From contig NZ_CP178740.1 of assembly GCF_047324305.1 (NCBI RefSeq), positions 806,001-870,000 on the forward strand: a DNA stretch of 64,000 nucleotides. Direction: 5' to 3'. Positions 36,222-45,741 of the stretch are shown in pieces. A model generated the notes under the pieces. The model did no database searches. It worked only from the letters and a program-made list of their open reading frames with translations, and had not been told where the DNA came from. The DNA is from Acerihabitans sp047324305 (GTDB taxonomy: Bacteria; Pseudomonadota; Gammaproteobacteria; Enterobacterales; Enterobacteriaceae). Position numbers and translations under genes: made by a program. Each line of letters opens with the position of its first letter. Position 1 is the first letter of the stretch.

Positions 36222-37016
36222 TCAGATTGCCACGGGCGCCTTGATTGGCGGATACGGGTCGTAACCCTGGATATCAAAATCCTCAAAACGGTAGTCGAAC
36301 AGCGACGCGGGCTTACGCTTGATCACCAGGCGCGGCAGTTCACGCGGCGCGCGCGTCAGCTGCAGGTCGGCCTGCTCCAGATGATTGCTGTAAAGATGGG
36401 TATCGCCGCCGGTCCAGACAAAATCCCCCACCCGCAGGTCGCACTGCTGCGCCACCATATGCACCAGCAGCGCGTAGCTGGCGATATTAAACGGCAGGCC
36501 GAGGAAAATATCGCATGAGCGCTGGTAAAGCTGGCAGGACAGCGTACCGTCCGCGACATAAAACTGGAACAAGGCATGGCAAGGTGCCAGCGCCATCCGA
36601 TCCAGCTCGCCCACATTCCAGGCGGAAACGATAATGCGCCGTGAGTCGGGGTCCTGGCGCAACTGCTCGATCACCCGGCTCAGCTGATCGATCCGGCGGC
36701 CGTCCGCCGCGCCCCAGGCGCGCCATTGCTTACCGTACACCGGGCCGAGATTGCCGTCCTTATCCGCCCACTCGTCCCAAATGGACACATTGTGCTCGTG
36801 CAGATAATCCACCTGGGTATCGCCGTTGAGAAACCACAGCAGCTCATAAATGATCGAGCGCAGGTGGCAGCGTTTGGTGGTGACCAGCGGAAAACCCTGC
36901 TGCAGGTTAAAGCGCATCTGATGGCCGAAAATCGATAAGGTGCCGGTGCCGGTGCGATCGGCTTTCGGCGTGCCTTGATGCCGAACCAGGCGCATCAGTT
37001 CCAAATACTGTTTCAT
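36222..37016 (-). CDS. thyA: Thymidylate synthase
   Basis: A 264-residue enzyme that converts dUMP to dTMP with methylene-tetrahydrofolate. The nucleophile is Cys146 in LAPCHALFQFYV, in the same position as in E. coli. The folate/dUMP-binding residues are seen in RTGTGTLSIFGHQMRFNL (21-38), SRRIIVSAWNV (125-135) and SCDIFLGLPFNIASYALLVH. The length is identical to the E. coli enzyme. It follows lgt after 6 bp, so the two are co-transcribed, as is usual in enterics. Confidence 0.98.
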   Translation of the reverse strand: MKQYLELMRLVRHQGTPKADRTGTGTLSIFGHQMRFNLQQGFPLVTTKRCHLRSIIYELLWFLNGDTQVDYLHEHNVSIWDEWADKDGNLGPVYGKQWRAWGAADGRRIDQLSRVIEQLRQDPDSRRIIVSAWNVGELDRMALAPCHALFQFYVADGTLSCQLYQRSCDIFLGLPFNIASYALLVHMVAQQCDLRVGDFVWTGGDTHLYSNHLEQADLQLTRAPRELPRLVIKRKPASLFDYRFEDFDIQGYDPYPPIKAPVAI

Positions 37017-37022
37017 GTGACC

Positions 37023-37895
37023 TCAGGACAGTTGTTGCTGGGGGCGGCGGCGGTAGGCCCAGATAAACATAATCAGACCGGCGATAATCATCGGCAACGA
37101 CAGGATTTGCCCCATGCTGATGGCATCGTCGAATAATCCGAGCTGCGCGTCGGGCTGGCGGAAAAACTCCACGATAATGCGAAACGCGCCGTACCCCATC
37201 AGAAACAGGCCGGAGACGCTGCCCAGCGGGCGCGGCTTGCGGATAAACACATTCAGGATGATAAACAGCACCACGCCTTCAAGCAGCAGCTCATAAATTT
37301 GCGAGGGATGGCGGGGCAATACGCCATACTGGTTAAACAGCGCCTGCCATTGCGGATGCGAAGGCAGCAGGGCCAGATCCTCGGCGCGCGAGCTGGGAAA
37401 CAGCATCGCCCACGGGGTATCCGTCGTTACGCGCCCCCAAAGTTCGCCGTTGATAAAATTGCCCAGCCGGCCGGCGCCCAGGCCGAAGGGGATCATCGGG
37501 GCGATAAAATCCGCCACCTGGAAGAAATGGCGTTTGGTGCGGTGGGCAAACCACAGCATCACGATAATAACGCCCATCAGGCCGCCATGGAACGACATGC
37601 CGCCGTCCCATACCTTAAACAGATAAAGCGGATTCTCGAGGAACTGCGGCAGGTTATAGAACAGCACATAGCCGATGCGTCCGCCCAGGAACACGCCCAG
37701 GAACCCGGCATACAGCAGATTCTCCACTTCATCCTTGGTCCAGCCGCTGCCGGGCCGGTTGGCGCGGCGCACCGCCAGCCACATGGCAAAGACGAAACCG
37801 ACCAGGTACATCAGGCCGTACCAATGGAGCGACACCGGTCCCACGGAAAAAATCACCGGGTCAAACTGCGGGAAGGCCAGATAATTCATTGTCAT
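37023..37895 (-). CDS. lgt: Prolipoprotein diacylglyceryl transferase
   Basis: A 290-residue inner-membrane protein with seven membrane helices that transfers the diacylglyceryl group from phosphatidylglycerol to the lipobox cysteine of prolipoproteins, the first step of lipoprotein maturation. The Lgt signature GLGAGRLGNFINGELWGR holds the essential arginine and asparagine. The segments GGRIGYVLFYN and MSFHGGLMGV carry other essential residues, among them the catalytic histidine region. The lipoproteins encoded here (YgdI, YgdR, MltA) are substrates. The 195 bp upstream, before the ptsP stop, hold its promoter. Confidence 0.97.
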   Translation of the reverse strand: MTMNYLAFPQFDPVIFSVGPVSLHWYGLMYLVGFVFAMWLAVRRANRPGSGWTKDEVENLLYAGFLGVFLGGRIGYVLFYNLPQFLENPLYLFKVWDGGMSFHGGLMGVIIVMLWFAHRTKRHFFQVADFIAPMIPFGLGAGRLGNFINGELWGRVTTDTPWAMLFPSSRAEDLALLPSHPQWQALFNQYGVLPRHPSQIYELLLEGVVLFIILNVFIRKPRPLGSVSGLFLMGYGAFRIIVEFFRQPDAQLGLFDDAISMGQILSLPMIIAGLIMFIWAYRRRPQQQLS

Positions 37896-38090
37896 TCATC
37901 ACCACGATTTAAGTCATTTTCACCGCGTCGGTGCGACGGGGCGGCAGGCCGTTCGGTCACGAAAAAGCGTTGCGTCGCCGTGCGCCTGGTTCGTCCGATG
38001 GCGGCATATCATAGCATAGCGGCCTAATGTTCGCGGCGGGGCGACGGAAAATTTACGCGTTTTTAATATCGGGTTGCGCCGCCGGCCGTC

Positions 38091-40340
38091 CTACCTGCCG
38101 CCGCGGATAAGACCGCCCAGCCCGCGGCGCTCCAGAAACGCCGCCACCTGATGACGCACATCGATGGCATTTTGCGCGGTGAGCACCCGTTCCACCAGGG
38201 TAACGGCGTCGCCGAGCTCCACATTACGCAGCAGGTATTTGATGCGGGCGACGCTGCGTCCATTCATGCTGAGGGTACGATAACCCATGCCGGCCAGCAG
38301 CAGCGCGCCCATGGGGTCGCCGGCCATTTCGCCGCACAGGCTGCAATCGAGCCCCAACAGACGGCACTCGGCGACGATTTTCACCAATACCTGCAGCATG
38401 GCCGGATGCAGGCTGTCGTACATGGCCGCCACCCGGGTATTGTTGCGATCCACCGCCAGCAGGTACTGGGTCAGGTCATTACTGCCCACCGAGACAAAAT
38501 CCACCCGGTTGATCAACAGCGGCAGCATAAACACCATGGCGGGCACTTCAATCATCACCCCGATGCGCAGCGGCGGCAGCGCGTACCCCAGCATGTCCTC
38601 CACCTCGCGCCCGGCGCGGTCGATGAGGCGCCGCGCCTCGTCGATTTCGTCGACGCTTGTGATCATCGGCAGCAGGATACTGAGATTACCGGTAGCCGCG
38701 TTGGCCCGCAGCATGGCGCGCACCTGGATGAGGAAAATTTCCGGTTGATCGAGCGTGATGCGGATACCGCGCCAGCCCAGGCAGGGATTTTCCTCATTAA
38801 GCGGCGCCATATAGGGCAGTTGCTTATCCGAGCCGACATCCAGCGTGCGCAGCGTCACCGGCTTGGCCGGGAACAGCTGCAACATGCCCTGGTATTGCGC
38901 GACCTGTTCATCCTCGGACGGAAATCCGCTTTGCAGCATAAACGGAATTTCGGTGCGGTAGAGGCCGACGCCGTCCACGCGATTGCCCAGACGCTGTTCA
39001 TGTCCGGCGCTCAGGCCGGCGTTAAGCATCACCTGGATGCGCTCGCCGCTTTTCATGGTCGCCGGCTGTTCCACATCGTCTTCCGCCAGGCGGCTGAGCT
39101 GTTTTTCCTCGCTGATTAAACGCTGGTACTCTTGCACCAGTACCGGTTCGGGATCCACCAGCAGCTCGCCGCGATAACCGTCCACCACCAACAGCCGCTG
39201 GTTTAGCAGCGCCGGCTGGATATCGGCGCCCATAACGGTTGGGATGCCCATGGCCCGCACCAGGATGGCGGCATGGGAATTGGCGGCGCCGTCCCTAACC
39301 ACCACGCCCACCATTTTGTCCTGCGGCATCTCGGCCAGCAGTGTGGCGCTCAGCTCATCGGCCACCAGGATAAAACGCGACGGCCAGGGCGTCTCGCCCT
39401 GGATGTTATCGCCCAGATGAAACAGCAGGCGTTGCCCGAGGGCGCGTAAATCGCCGGCGCGCTCGCGCATATAGCTGTCATTCAACTGCGCGAACTGCTC
39501 GGCGAACAGCTCGATAACTTGTTTTACCGCCCATTCGGCCATGGCGCCGGCATCGATTCGCGCAAACAGCTCACGCTTTAAGCGCGCGTCGTTAAGCAAA
39601 TGGGAGTAAAGATCGAAAATCGCCGCGCTGTCTTTTTGCGCATTGGCGGTGAAACGCTTGCTAAAACGGCGGAACTCCGCCGCCGCTTCGCCGAGGGCGA
39701 GCGTCAGGCGCTCGCGCTCGCGCGCGCTGTCCAGCGACGAAGCTTGAAAAACCTGATCGAGCGAAGGCTGGCTGTTGTCCACCCACCCCTGGGCTATCGC
39801 CACGCCGGGGGCGGCGGCCAGCGCGCGGATGCGCGTCTGGCGGTATTGGCCGAACAGCGCGTTGAGCTGGGATTGCGACAAAATACCGGCCATTTGCGTG
39901 GCCAGCGTCACCATAAAGGATTCTTCGCTTTCGTCGAACTGCCGATGTTCGCGCTGCTGCACCACCAATACGCCCAGCAGTTGGCGGCGGTGGATAATCG
40001 GCACGCCGAGGAAGGAGCGGAAACGCTCTTCTTTTACCGCCGGAATGTACTGGAAGCTGGGATGGTTATGGGCATCGGCCAGGTTGATGGGCTCCGCCAG
40101 GCGGCCCACCAGCCCGACGATCCCCTGGTCGAAAGCCAGCGTGATGGTGCGCCCGCGCGGTTTTTGCAAACCACGCGTGGCCATCAGGTAGTAGCAGCGG
40201 CGATCGTTATCGGCCAGATAAACCGAACAGACTTCGGTATCCATCGCCAGACAGGTCTCATTGACCAGAATTTCCAGCGTATCCGACAGGCGCGGCGCGG
40301 CGGCGACCTTTTCAACGATTTCCCGCAAGCGCGTGAGCAT
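38091..40340 (-). CDS. ptsP: Phosphoenolpyruvate-protein phosphotransferase PtsP (EI-Ntr)
   Basis: A 749-residue enzyme I of the nitrogen PTS, which passes phosphate from PEP to NPr and EIIA-Ntr to regulate potassium and nitrogen metabolism. An N-terminal GAF domain (about 1-165; senses glutamine/alpha-ketoglutarate in E. coli) precedes the EI domains. The phosphorylated histidine is His356 in DGAANSHAAIL. The PEP-binding barrel follows, with LRTLDVGSDKQLPY, GWRGIRITLDQPEIF and DFVSVGSNDLTQYLLAVDRN. Length matches E. coli (748). It is 12 bp downstream of rppH, as in E. coli. Confidence 0.97.
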   Translation of the reverse strand: MLTRLREIVEKVAAAPRLSDTLEILVNETCLAMDTEVCSVYLADNDRRCYYLMATRGLQKPRGRTITLAFDQGIVGLVGRLAEPINLADAHNHPSFQYIPAVKEERFRSFLGVPIIHRRQLLGVLVVQQREHRQFDESEESFMVTLATQMAGILSQSQLNALFGQYRQTRIRALAAAPGVAIAQGWVDNSQPSLDQVFQASSLDSARERERLTLALGEAAAEFRRFSKRFTANAQKDSAAIFDLYSHLLNDARLKRELFARIDAGAMAEWAVKQVIELFAEQFAQLNDSYMRERAGDLRALGQRLLFHLGDNIQGETPWPSRFILVADELSATLLAEMPQDKMVGVVVRDGAANSHAAILVRAMGIPTVMGADIQPALLNQRLLVVDGYRGELLVDPEPVLVQEYQRLISEEKQLSRLAEDDVEQPATMKSGERIQVMLNAGLSAGHEQRLGNRVDGVGLYRTEIPFMLQSGFPSEDEQVAQYQGMLQLFPAKPVTLRTLDVGSDKQLPYMAPLNEENPCLGWRGIRITLDQPEIFLIQVRAMLRANAATGNLSILLPMITSVDEIDEARRLIDRAGREVEDMLGYALPPLRIGVMIEVPAMVFMLPLLINRVDFVSVGSNDLTQYLLAVDRNNTRVAAMYDSLHPAMLQVLVKIVAECRLLGLDCSLCGEMAGDPMGALLLAGMGYRTLSMNGRSVARIKYLLRNVELGDAVTLVERVLTAQNAIDVRHQVAAFLERRGLGGLIRGGR

Positions 40341-40352
40341 ATTCTGCGTGGC

Positions 40353-40880
40353 TTAACCCCTCTTCCGTCTGTAGCCTGGGAGAGTCCGTTGCACAGCGCT
40401 TTCCTGCAACGGCATGACAATAGTAGAAAACTCTTTCATTACCCGGCGGTAAACGTCCCGCTTAAAAGAAACCACCTGGCGCACCGGGTACCAGAAACTG
40501 ACCCAGCGCCAGCCGTCGAACTCAGGGGTGCCCCCGCGCTGCATATTGATATCGGCGTCCGGGCACATGAGCTGCAGCAGGAACCATTTTTGCTTCTGGC
40601 CGATACAAACCGGCTTGGTGTCCCAGCGTACCAGACGCTTCGGCAGCTTGTAACGCAACCAGTTACGGGTGGAGGCCAGTATGCGCACATCCTTACGGCT
40701 CAGCCCGACCTCTTCGTACAGTTCACGGTACATGGCCTGTTCCGCGGTTTCGCCGGGATTAATGCCGCCCTGGGGAAACTGCCATGAGTGCTGCCCATAT
40801 CTCCTGGCCCATACCACCTGCCCATCACGATTACAGATCACAATACCAACATTCGGGCGGTAGCCATCATCATCGATCAC
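40353..40880 (-). CDS. rppH: RNA pyrophosphohydrolase RppH
   Basis: A 175-residue Nudix hydrolase that removes pyrophosphate from the 5' end of triphosphorylated mRNA and triggers RNase E decay. The Nudix box GGINPGETAEQAMYRELYEE begins at residue 38 (GX5EX7REUXEEXGU, with Gly-Glu-Arg-Glu in place). The start is a GTG at 40880, preceded by GAGGTAG and giving the conserved IDDDGYRPNVGIVICNR beginning. An in-frame ATG at 40937 would add 19 unconserved residues. It is the first gene of rppH-ptsP. The DnaA-box region lies just upstream. Confidence 0.96.
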   Translation of the reverse strand: MIDDDGYRPNVGIVICNRDGQVVWARRYGQHSWQFPQGGINPGETAEQAMYRELYEEVGLSRKDVRILASTRNWLRYKLPKRLVRWDTKPVCIGQKQKWFLLQLMCPDADINMQRGGTPEFDGWRWVSFWYPVRQVVSFKRDVYRRVMKEFSTIVMPLQESAVQRTLPGYRRKRG

Positions 40881-40989
40881 CGGACTACCTCGATTACATA
40901 AAATGCAAGATAGCCTGATTGTTTCACACTCGCTCAATACGGTAAACCACTGCTTTTAAGGAATGTCCGACTTCCTGGACGTCGAATGG

Positions 40990-41490
40990 CGTCCGGATGC
41001 GGCATGGTTATCAACAGCCGGGGATAACTGCCGGTGCTTTTATTCACTTTTTCTGTGGATAGGTATGTGCAGAACACTGGGTTAAAGAGGGAAAACTTTT
41101 CGCCGCGCGCCGGCTTTGCAAAACGCGCCGCGGGAAAACACAATGATTTTCAATCGCCTGTTGCCGGATCCCGCCGTGGGAACGATCGTGCGGGATCCGC
41201 CTATCCACCGGTTGCGCGCGATGAGGTTAAAAAACAGACGATGATGATTTTATCCACAAATTATGCTGTAAAGCGCGGCGATATATGTACAAACCTGTAA
41301 AAAACAGGGGCGTCAAGGCTGTAAATAGTGACAGTAGTGCCAGTTTATTAGGTTTATCCCATACTTCTGTGGATAACATGGTGTAAGATCCTGTTCATTG
41401 TCGCCCGCTTCAGGTGTACAACCTCGGGCGCGCCGGCGGCAAAACGCGATCGGCGCTTAAAAAAGAGTGTGAAATCATGCTATTATTTAT
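40990..41490. promoter_or_regulatory. DARS2: DARS2-like DnaA-box cluster between rppH and mutH
   Basis: In E. coli the interval between mutH and rppH (ygdP) is DARS2, a site that reactivates DnaA-ADP to DnaA-ATP. Here the same 690-bp gap holds two perfect DnaA boxes, TTATCCACA at 41250-41258 (plus) and TGTGGATAA at 41368-41376 (minus). There are near-boxes TTATCAACA (41008-41016), TGTGGATAG (41054-41062), CTATCCACC (41201-41209) and TTATCCCAT (41354-41362). AATCATGCTATTA at 41473-41485 resembles an IHF site. Number, position and synteny support the assignment; exact core limits are not resolved. No gene is seen between 40881 and 41570. Confidence 0.72.
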
Positions 41491-41570
41491 GGCTGATGAT
41501 TAAATGCCGATCCTGGGTCGGACGGCCCCGGCGGCCGATTAGTTTTTATACAGCACGCGGATAACTGTTT

Positions 41571-42263
41571 ATGACCCTTCCCCTCATCGCCACACCGATC
41601 CTCCCGCCGGGGGACGAAATAGAGCTATTGGCGCGCGCCAGCGCCCTGGCGGGCTATAATCTGGGTGAACTGGCGGCGCACGCGGGCCTGGTGCTGCCGG
41701 CCAACCTGAAACGTGATAAAGGCTGGATCGGCGTCTTGCTGGAACGTTACCTGGGCGCCAGCGCGGGCAGTAAACCCGAGCAGGATTTTGCCGCCATCGG
41801 GGTGGAACTGAAAACCATACCGGTCGACAGCCGCGGCCGCCCCCTGGAAACCACCTTTGTCTGTGTCGCGCCGCTGACCGGCAACAGCGGCGTCACCTGG
41901 GCGTCCAGCCATGTCAGGTATAAGCTGGCCAGGGTACTGTGGATACCGGTGGAAGGCGAACGCGCGATCCCGCTCACCCGGCGCCGTATCGGCACGCCGC
42001 TGCTGTGGAGTCCCAGCGCCGAGGAAGAATCGCTGTTGCAAAATGACTGGGAGGAATTAATGGATTTAATCGTACTCGGGCGCGTGGAACATATCACCGC
42101 GCGCCACGGCGAGGTGCTGCAGTTGAGGCCCAAGGCCGCCAATAGCCGGGCGCTGACCAGGGCAATCGGCGAATTCGGCCAGCCGATCATGACGTTACCG
42201 CGCGGGTTTTACCTGAAAAAGACCTTCACCGGGCCAATGCTGGCACGGCATTTCCTGATGTAA
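41571..42263 (+). CDS. mutH: DNA mismatch repair endonuclease MutH
   Basis: A 230-residue endonuclease that nicks the unmethylated strand at hemimethylated GATC sites during MutS/MutL-directed mismatch repair. The catalytic motif D-X6-E-X-K is present as Asp72, Glu79 and Lys81 (DFAAIGVELKT). A C-terminal region that contacts MutL and the GATC base follows, with RHGEVLQLRPKAANSRALTR. Length matches the family (229). The start at 41571 follows the DnaA-box region. A putative transcript continues to ygdQ. Confidence 0.97.
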   Translation: MTLPLIATPILPPGDEIELLARASALAGYNLGELAAHAGLVLPANLKRDKGWIGVLLERYLGASAGSKPEQDFAAIGVELKTIPVDSRGRPLETTFVCVAPLTGNSGVTWASSHVRYKLARVLWIPVEGERAIPLTRRRIGTPLLWSPSAEEESLLQNDWEELMDLIVLGRVEHITARHGEVLQLRPKAANSRALTRAIGEFGQPIMTLPRGFYLKKTFTGPMLARHFLM

Positions 42264-42346
42264 ATGCATTTTACCTTGCCTGCTGCCCTTTGGACCTGTT
42301 TATAATATTCGTTTAAGCTTCGTTTACATTTAGGTAATGGATCACA

Positions 42347-43069
42347 ATGTTTGATTGGATCGTGGATCCCGATGCGTGGCTGGCGCTGGGAACACTGACT
42401 GTTCTGGAAATCGTCCTTGGTATTGATAATATCATTTTTCTCTCCCTGGTCGTCGCCAAGCTGCCCGCGAGACAGCAAGCCAAAGCCCGCCGTCTGGGCC
42501 TGTTCGGCGCCATGGTCATGCGGCTTTGCCTGCTGGCGTCCATTTCGTGGGTGATTCGCCTTACCTACCCGTTGTTTACCGTTTTCGCGACCGAGGTATC
42601 GATCCGCGACCTGATATTACTGCTGGGAGGATTGTTCCTTATCTGGAAATCCTGCCGGGAGATCCACCAGGCGCTGGAAGGGGGCGAAGCCGATCAAAGC
42701 ACCAATGTCAGTTCGTTTCTCGGCGCCATCACGCAAATCATGCTGCTGGATATTATCTTCAGCCTGGATTCGGTGATCACCGCCGTCGGCCTGTCCAATC
42801 ACCTGTTTATCATGATGGCGGCGGTGGTGATCGCGGTAGGCGTGATGATGTTCGCCGCGCGGCCGATAGGAGAGTTCGTCGCCCGCCATCCCTCGGTCAA
42901 GATGCTGGCGCTGGCGTTCCTGATTTTAATCGGCTTTACCCTGATCCTCGAAAGCGTTGATATTCATGTACCTAAAGGCTACATTTATTTTGCGATGTTT
43001 TTCTCTATGGGCGTCGAGGCGCTGAACCTTCTCAGGAATAAGAAAGTCAGCCACGCCCGTCGTAATTGA
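42347..43069 (+). CDS. ygdQ: TerC-family membrane protein YgdQ
   Basis: A 240-residue TerC/YkoY-family integral membrane protein with about seven helices. Typical features are IVLGIDNIIFLSLVVAKLP (with the acidic residue in the first helix) and MLLDIIFSLDSVITAVG, the repeated acidic D-N and D-S motif of the TerC superfamily, and PIGEFVARHPSVKMLALAF. Related proteins have been linked to manganese export or insertion of metalloproteins; no specific role is known for this one. It lies between mutH and ygdR. Confidence 0.92.
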   Translation: MFDWIVDPDAWLALGTLTVLEIVLGIDNIIFLSLVVAKLPARQQAKARRLGLFGAMVMRLCLLASISWVIRLTYPLFTVFATEVSIRDLILLLGGLFLIWKSCREIHQALEGGEADQSTNVSSFLGAITQIMLLDIIFSLDSVITAVGLSNHLFIMMAAVVIAVGVMMFAARPIGEFVARHPSVKMLALAFLILIGFTLILESVDIHVPKGYIYFAMFFSMGVEALNLLRNKKVSHARRN

Positions 43070-43093
43070 TCCAATGCTTAACATGGACATAAC

Positions 43094-43312
43094 ATGAATA
43101 AAAAAGTGGCAATCGTATCGGCGGTGTTATTCACCGTCATGCTATCGGGCTGCGCCAGTGATTATGTGATGGCGACCAAGGACGGCCGGATGATTTTGAC
43201 CCAGGGCAAACCTAAACTGGATAAGTCCACCGGCCTGATTCGCTATACCGACGAGCAGGGCAATGATATGCAGATTAACGGTAATGAGGTATCGCAGATG
43301 ATCGCGCGCTGA
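43094..43312 (+). CDS. ygdR: Small DUF903 lipoprotein YgdR
   Basis: A 72-residue lipoprotein with the lipobox LSGC and the modified cysteine at 20. The mature domain has YVMATKDGRMILTQGKPKLD and IRYTDEQGNDMQI, clearly homologous to YgdI (14654-14875) in the same window. Its function is unknown. It starts 24 bp after ygdQ, so they may be co-transcribed. The 136 bp between it and tas hold a GC-rich stretch and the tas promoter. Confidence 0.93.
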   Translation: MNKKVAIVSAVLFTVMLSGCASDYVMATKDGRMILTQGKPKLDKSTGLIRYTDEQGNDMQINGNEVSQMIAR

Positions 43313-43448
43313 GCGTTCGGCGCCCTTGTCGGTTAAACATCCCCGCCCGCCCATTTTGCGCTTTTCCCCGCGCCCTGGCTTGGTTATAGTCTGATCGGGC
43401 GGCGCCTGTTGACGCCTGATCTTTTCAGACATTAAGGAACAAGCCTCA

Positions 43449-44489
43449 ATGCATTATCACCGTATTCCCCATAGTTCACTAGAAGTCAGCGTTCTGGGAT
43501 TGGGCACCATGACCTTTGGCGAGCAAAATACGCAGGCCGATGCCCATGCGCAGCTGGATCATGCCGTTGCCGCCGGGGTGAATCTGATCGACACGGCTGA
43601 AATGTATCCGGTGCCGCCGCGCCCCGAAACCCAGGGACTGACCGAAACCTATATCGGCAATTGGCTTAAGCAACGGGGCGGACGGGAAAAGGTGATCCTG
43701 GCCAGCAAAGTCGCCGGCCCCACGCGCGGCAATGACGCCGGCATCCGGCCCCAGCAGATACTGGATCGCAAGAATATCCGCATGGCGCTGGACGCCAGCC
43801 TGCAGCGGCTGGGCACCGATTATCTCGATCTCTACCAGGTGCACTGGCCGCAGCGCGCCACTAACTGCTTCGGCAAACTGAATTACCAGTACACCGACGA
43901 AAAACTGGCGGTAACCATACTCGAAACGCTGGAAGCGCTGGCCGAGCAGGTACGGGCGGGGAAAATCCGCTATCTCGGCATCTCCAACGAGACGCCCTGG
44001 GGCGCCATGCGTTATCTGCAGTTGGCGGAAAAGCACGATCTGCCGCGCATCGTCACGGTGCAGAATCCCTACAGCCTGTTGAACCGCAGTTTTGAAGTGG
44101 GCATGGCGGAAATCAGCCAGTTTGAAGGGCTGGAGCTGCTGGCCTATTCCAGCCTGGCCTTCGGCACGCTGACCGGTAAATACCTCAATGGCGCCAAACC
44201 GGCGGGCGCGCGCAATACGCTGTTCAGCCGCTTTACCCGCTACAGCGCGCCCCATACCCAGCAGGCGATTGCCGAATATGTGGCGCTGGCGCAGCGCTAC
44301 GGCATTGACCCCGCGCAGATGGCGCTGGCGTTTGTGCGCCGGCAACCGTTTGTGGCGTCTACCCTGCTGGGCGCCACTTCCCTGGAACAGTTACAGACCA
44401 ATCTCGATAGCCTGGAACTGACGTTAAACGACGAGATTATCGCCGAACTGGAATACATCCATCAGCGCTTTACCATCCCGGCGCCTTAA
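43449..44489 (+). CDS. tas: Aldo/keto reductase Tas
   Basis: A 346-residue NADP-dependent aldo/keto reductase. The catalytic tetrad can be read as Asp48 and Tyr53 (NLIDTAEMYP), Lys87 (LASKVAG) and His132 (YQVHWP). The NADPH-binding end segment around STLLGATSLEQLQTNL is also present. In E. coli tas was found to restore tyrosine growth of prototrophy mutants; the natural substrate is not known. It converges with lplT over about 46 bp. Confidence 0.95.
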   Translation: MHYHRIPHSSLEVSVLGLGTMTFGEQNTQADAHAQLDHAVAAGVNLIDTAEMYPVPPRPETQGLTETYIGNWLKQRGGREKVILASKVAGPTRGNDAGIRPQQILDRKNIRMALDASLQRLGTDYLDLYQVHWPQRATNCFGKLNYQYTDEKLAVTILETLEALAEQVRAGKIRYLGISNETPWGAMRYLQLAEKHDLPRIVTVQNPYSLLNRSFEVGMAEISQFEGLELLAYSSLAFGTLTGKYLNGAKPAGARNTLFSRFTRYSAPHTQQAIAEYVALAQRYGIDPAQMALAFVRRQPFVASTLLGATSLEQLQTNLDSLELTLNDEIIAELEYIHQRFTIPAP

Positions 44490-44535
44490 CCCGCACGGAG
44501 CGGCGCTATCGGTCGCTCCGCGTGTCGCCACGGCT

Positions 44536-45741
44536 TCAGCCGGCGGTTTTGCCGGCGCGGGTGGTCAGCCACAGCAAGGCAATCGCCAGCGCGAATACGA
44601 CGCCGAAGCCCACCCCGATAATCACGGCCGGCACGCCAAGCCTGACCACCAGCGAATACAGCCCCAGCATCAGCAGCATGGCGATATTCTCGCCGAAATT
44701 CTGCACCGCGATGGCATTGCCCGCGCCTACGCTCTCCTTGCCGCGCTGTTGTAGCAGCGCATTTAACGGCACGATAAAAAAGCCGCCCAGGATACCGATC
44801 AGCGCCAGCAGCAGATACGACGGCAACAAATGATGTTGCAGGCAAAGCGCCACCACCACCACGCCCATCAGGATGCCCGCCGGCATGCAGCGCCGTACCG
44901 TCTCAAGCGTGACCAGCCTGGCCGCGGCGCCGGCGCCGAACACGATGCCCACCGCCACCATGGCGTTGAGGGTGGTCGGCGTGGCGTTATCGTTAATGCC
45001 CAGCGCCACCGGCACCCAGAGCACCAGCAGGAAACGCAGGGTCACCCCGGCGCCCCAGAACAGGCTGGTGCCGATCAGGGAAAAGCGGGTGTAGCCGTCG
45101 CGCCAGAGCAGGCGGCAGGCGGTGCCGAAATGGCCCGCCATGCGCGCCGGATGCCAGGAGCTGTCCTTGCGCGCCGCGGGCAGGCGCGGGATAAACAGAT
45201 TGGCCGCCACCGCCACGCCATAGGTCAGGGCGCAGACCGCCAGCGCCGTGATCAGATGCCAGTCGGCCAGTACCCCGCCGGCCACGGAACCGGTCAGGAT
45301 GGCGGCAATGGTCGAGGCTTCGATCAGGCCGTTGGCCTTGACCAATTGCCCGCCCTGGGTCAATTCGCCCAGAATGCCGTATTTGGCCGGCGAGTAAGCC
45401 GCCGCGCCAATCCCCACCAGGCAATAACCGATAAACGGATTAAAACCGAAACAGATAAGCAGCGCGCCGGCAAGCTTCAGGGAATTAGCCGCCATCATCA
45501 CCCGGCCCTTGGCGAAATTGTCGGCGAATTGGCCGACAAAGGGCGCCAGCACGATATAGGCGGCGACAAACAACATTTGCAGCACCGGCTGGCTCCACGC
45601 CGGATATTGCTGTTCCTTGATCAATGCAATGGTGGCGAACAGCAGCGCATTATCGCCAAACGCGGAAAAAAACTGCGCGGACATGACCGCCAGCATCGGT
45701 CGGGATAATACGCCCGCCGGAGTGGTTACAGATGGGTTCAT
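44536..45741 (-). CDS. lplT: Lysophospholipid transporter LplT
   Basis: A 401-residue major facilitator protein with twelve membrane helices that flips lysophosphatidylethanolamine across the inner membrane for re-acylation by Aas. The family segments FGDNALLFATIALI, YSPAKYGILGELTQG (motif near 120) and GGFFIVPLNALLQQRG are present. Its start overlaps the aas stop codon by 4 bp (ATGA), so translation of the two is coupled; the pair recycles lysophospholipids. Confidence 0.95.
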   Translation of the reverse strand: MNPSVTTPAGVLSRPMLAVMSAQFFSAFGDNALLFATIALIKEQQYPAWSQPVLQMLFVAAYIVLAPFVGQFADNFAKGRVMMAANSLKLAGALLICFGFNPFIGYCLVGIGAAAYSPAKYGILGELTQGGQLVKANGLIEASTIAAILTGSVAGGVLADWHLITALAVCALTYGVAVAANLFIPRLPAARKDSSWHPARMAGHFGTACRLLWRDGYTRFSLIGTSLFWGAGVTLRFLLVLWVPVALGINDNATPTTLNAMVAVGIVFGAGAAARLVTLETVRRCMPAGILMGVVVVALCLQHHLLPSYLLLALIGILGGFFIVPLNALLQQRGKESVGAGNAIAVQNFGENIAMLLMLGLYSLVVRLGVPAVIIGVGFGVVFALAIALLWLTTRAGKTAG

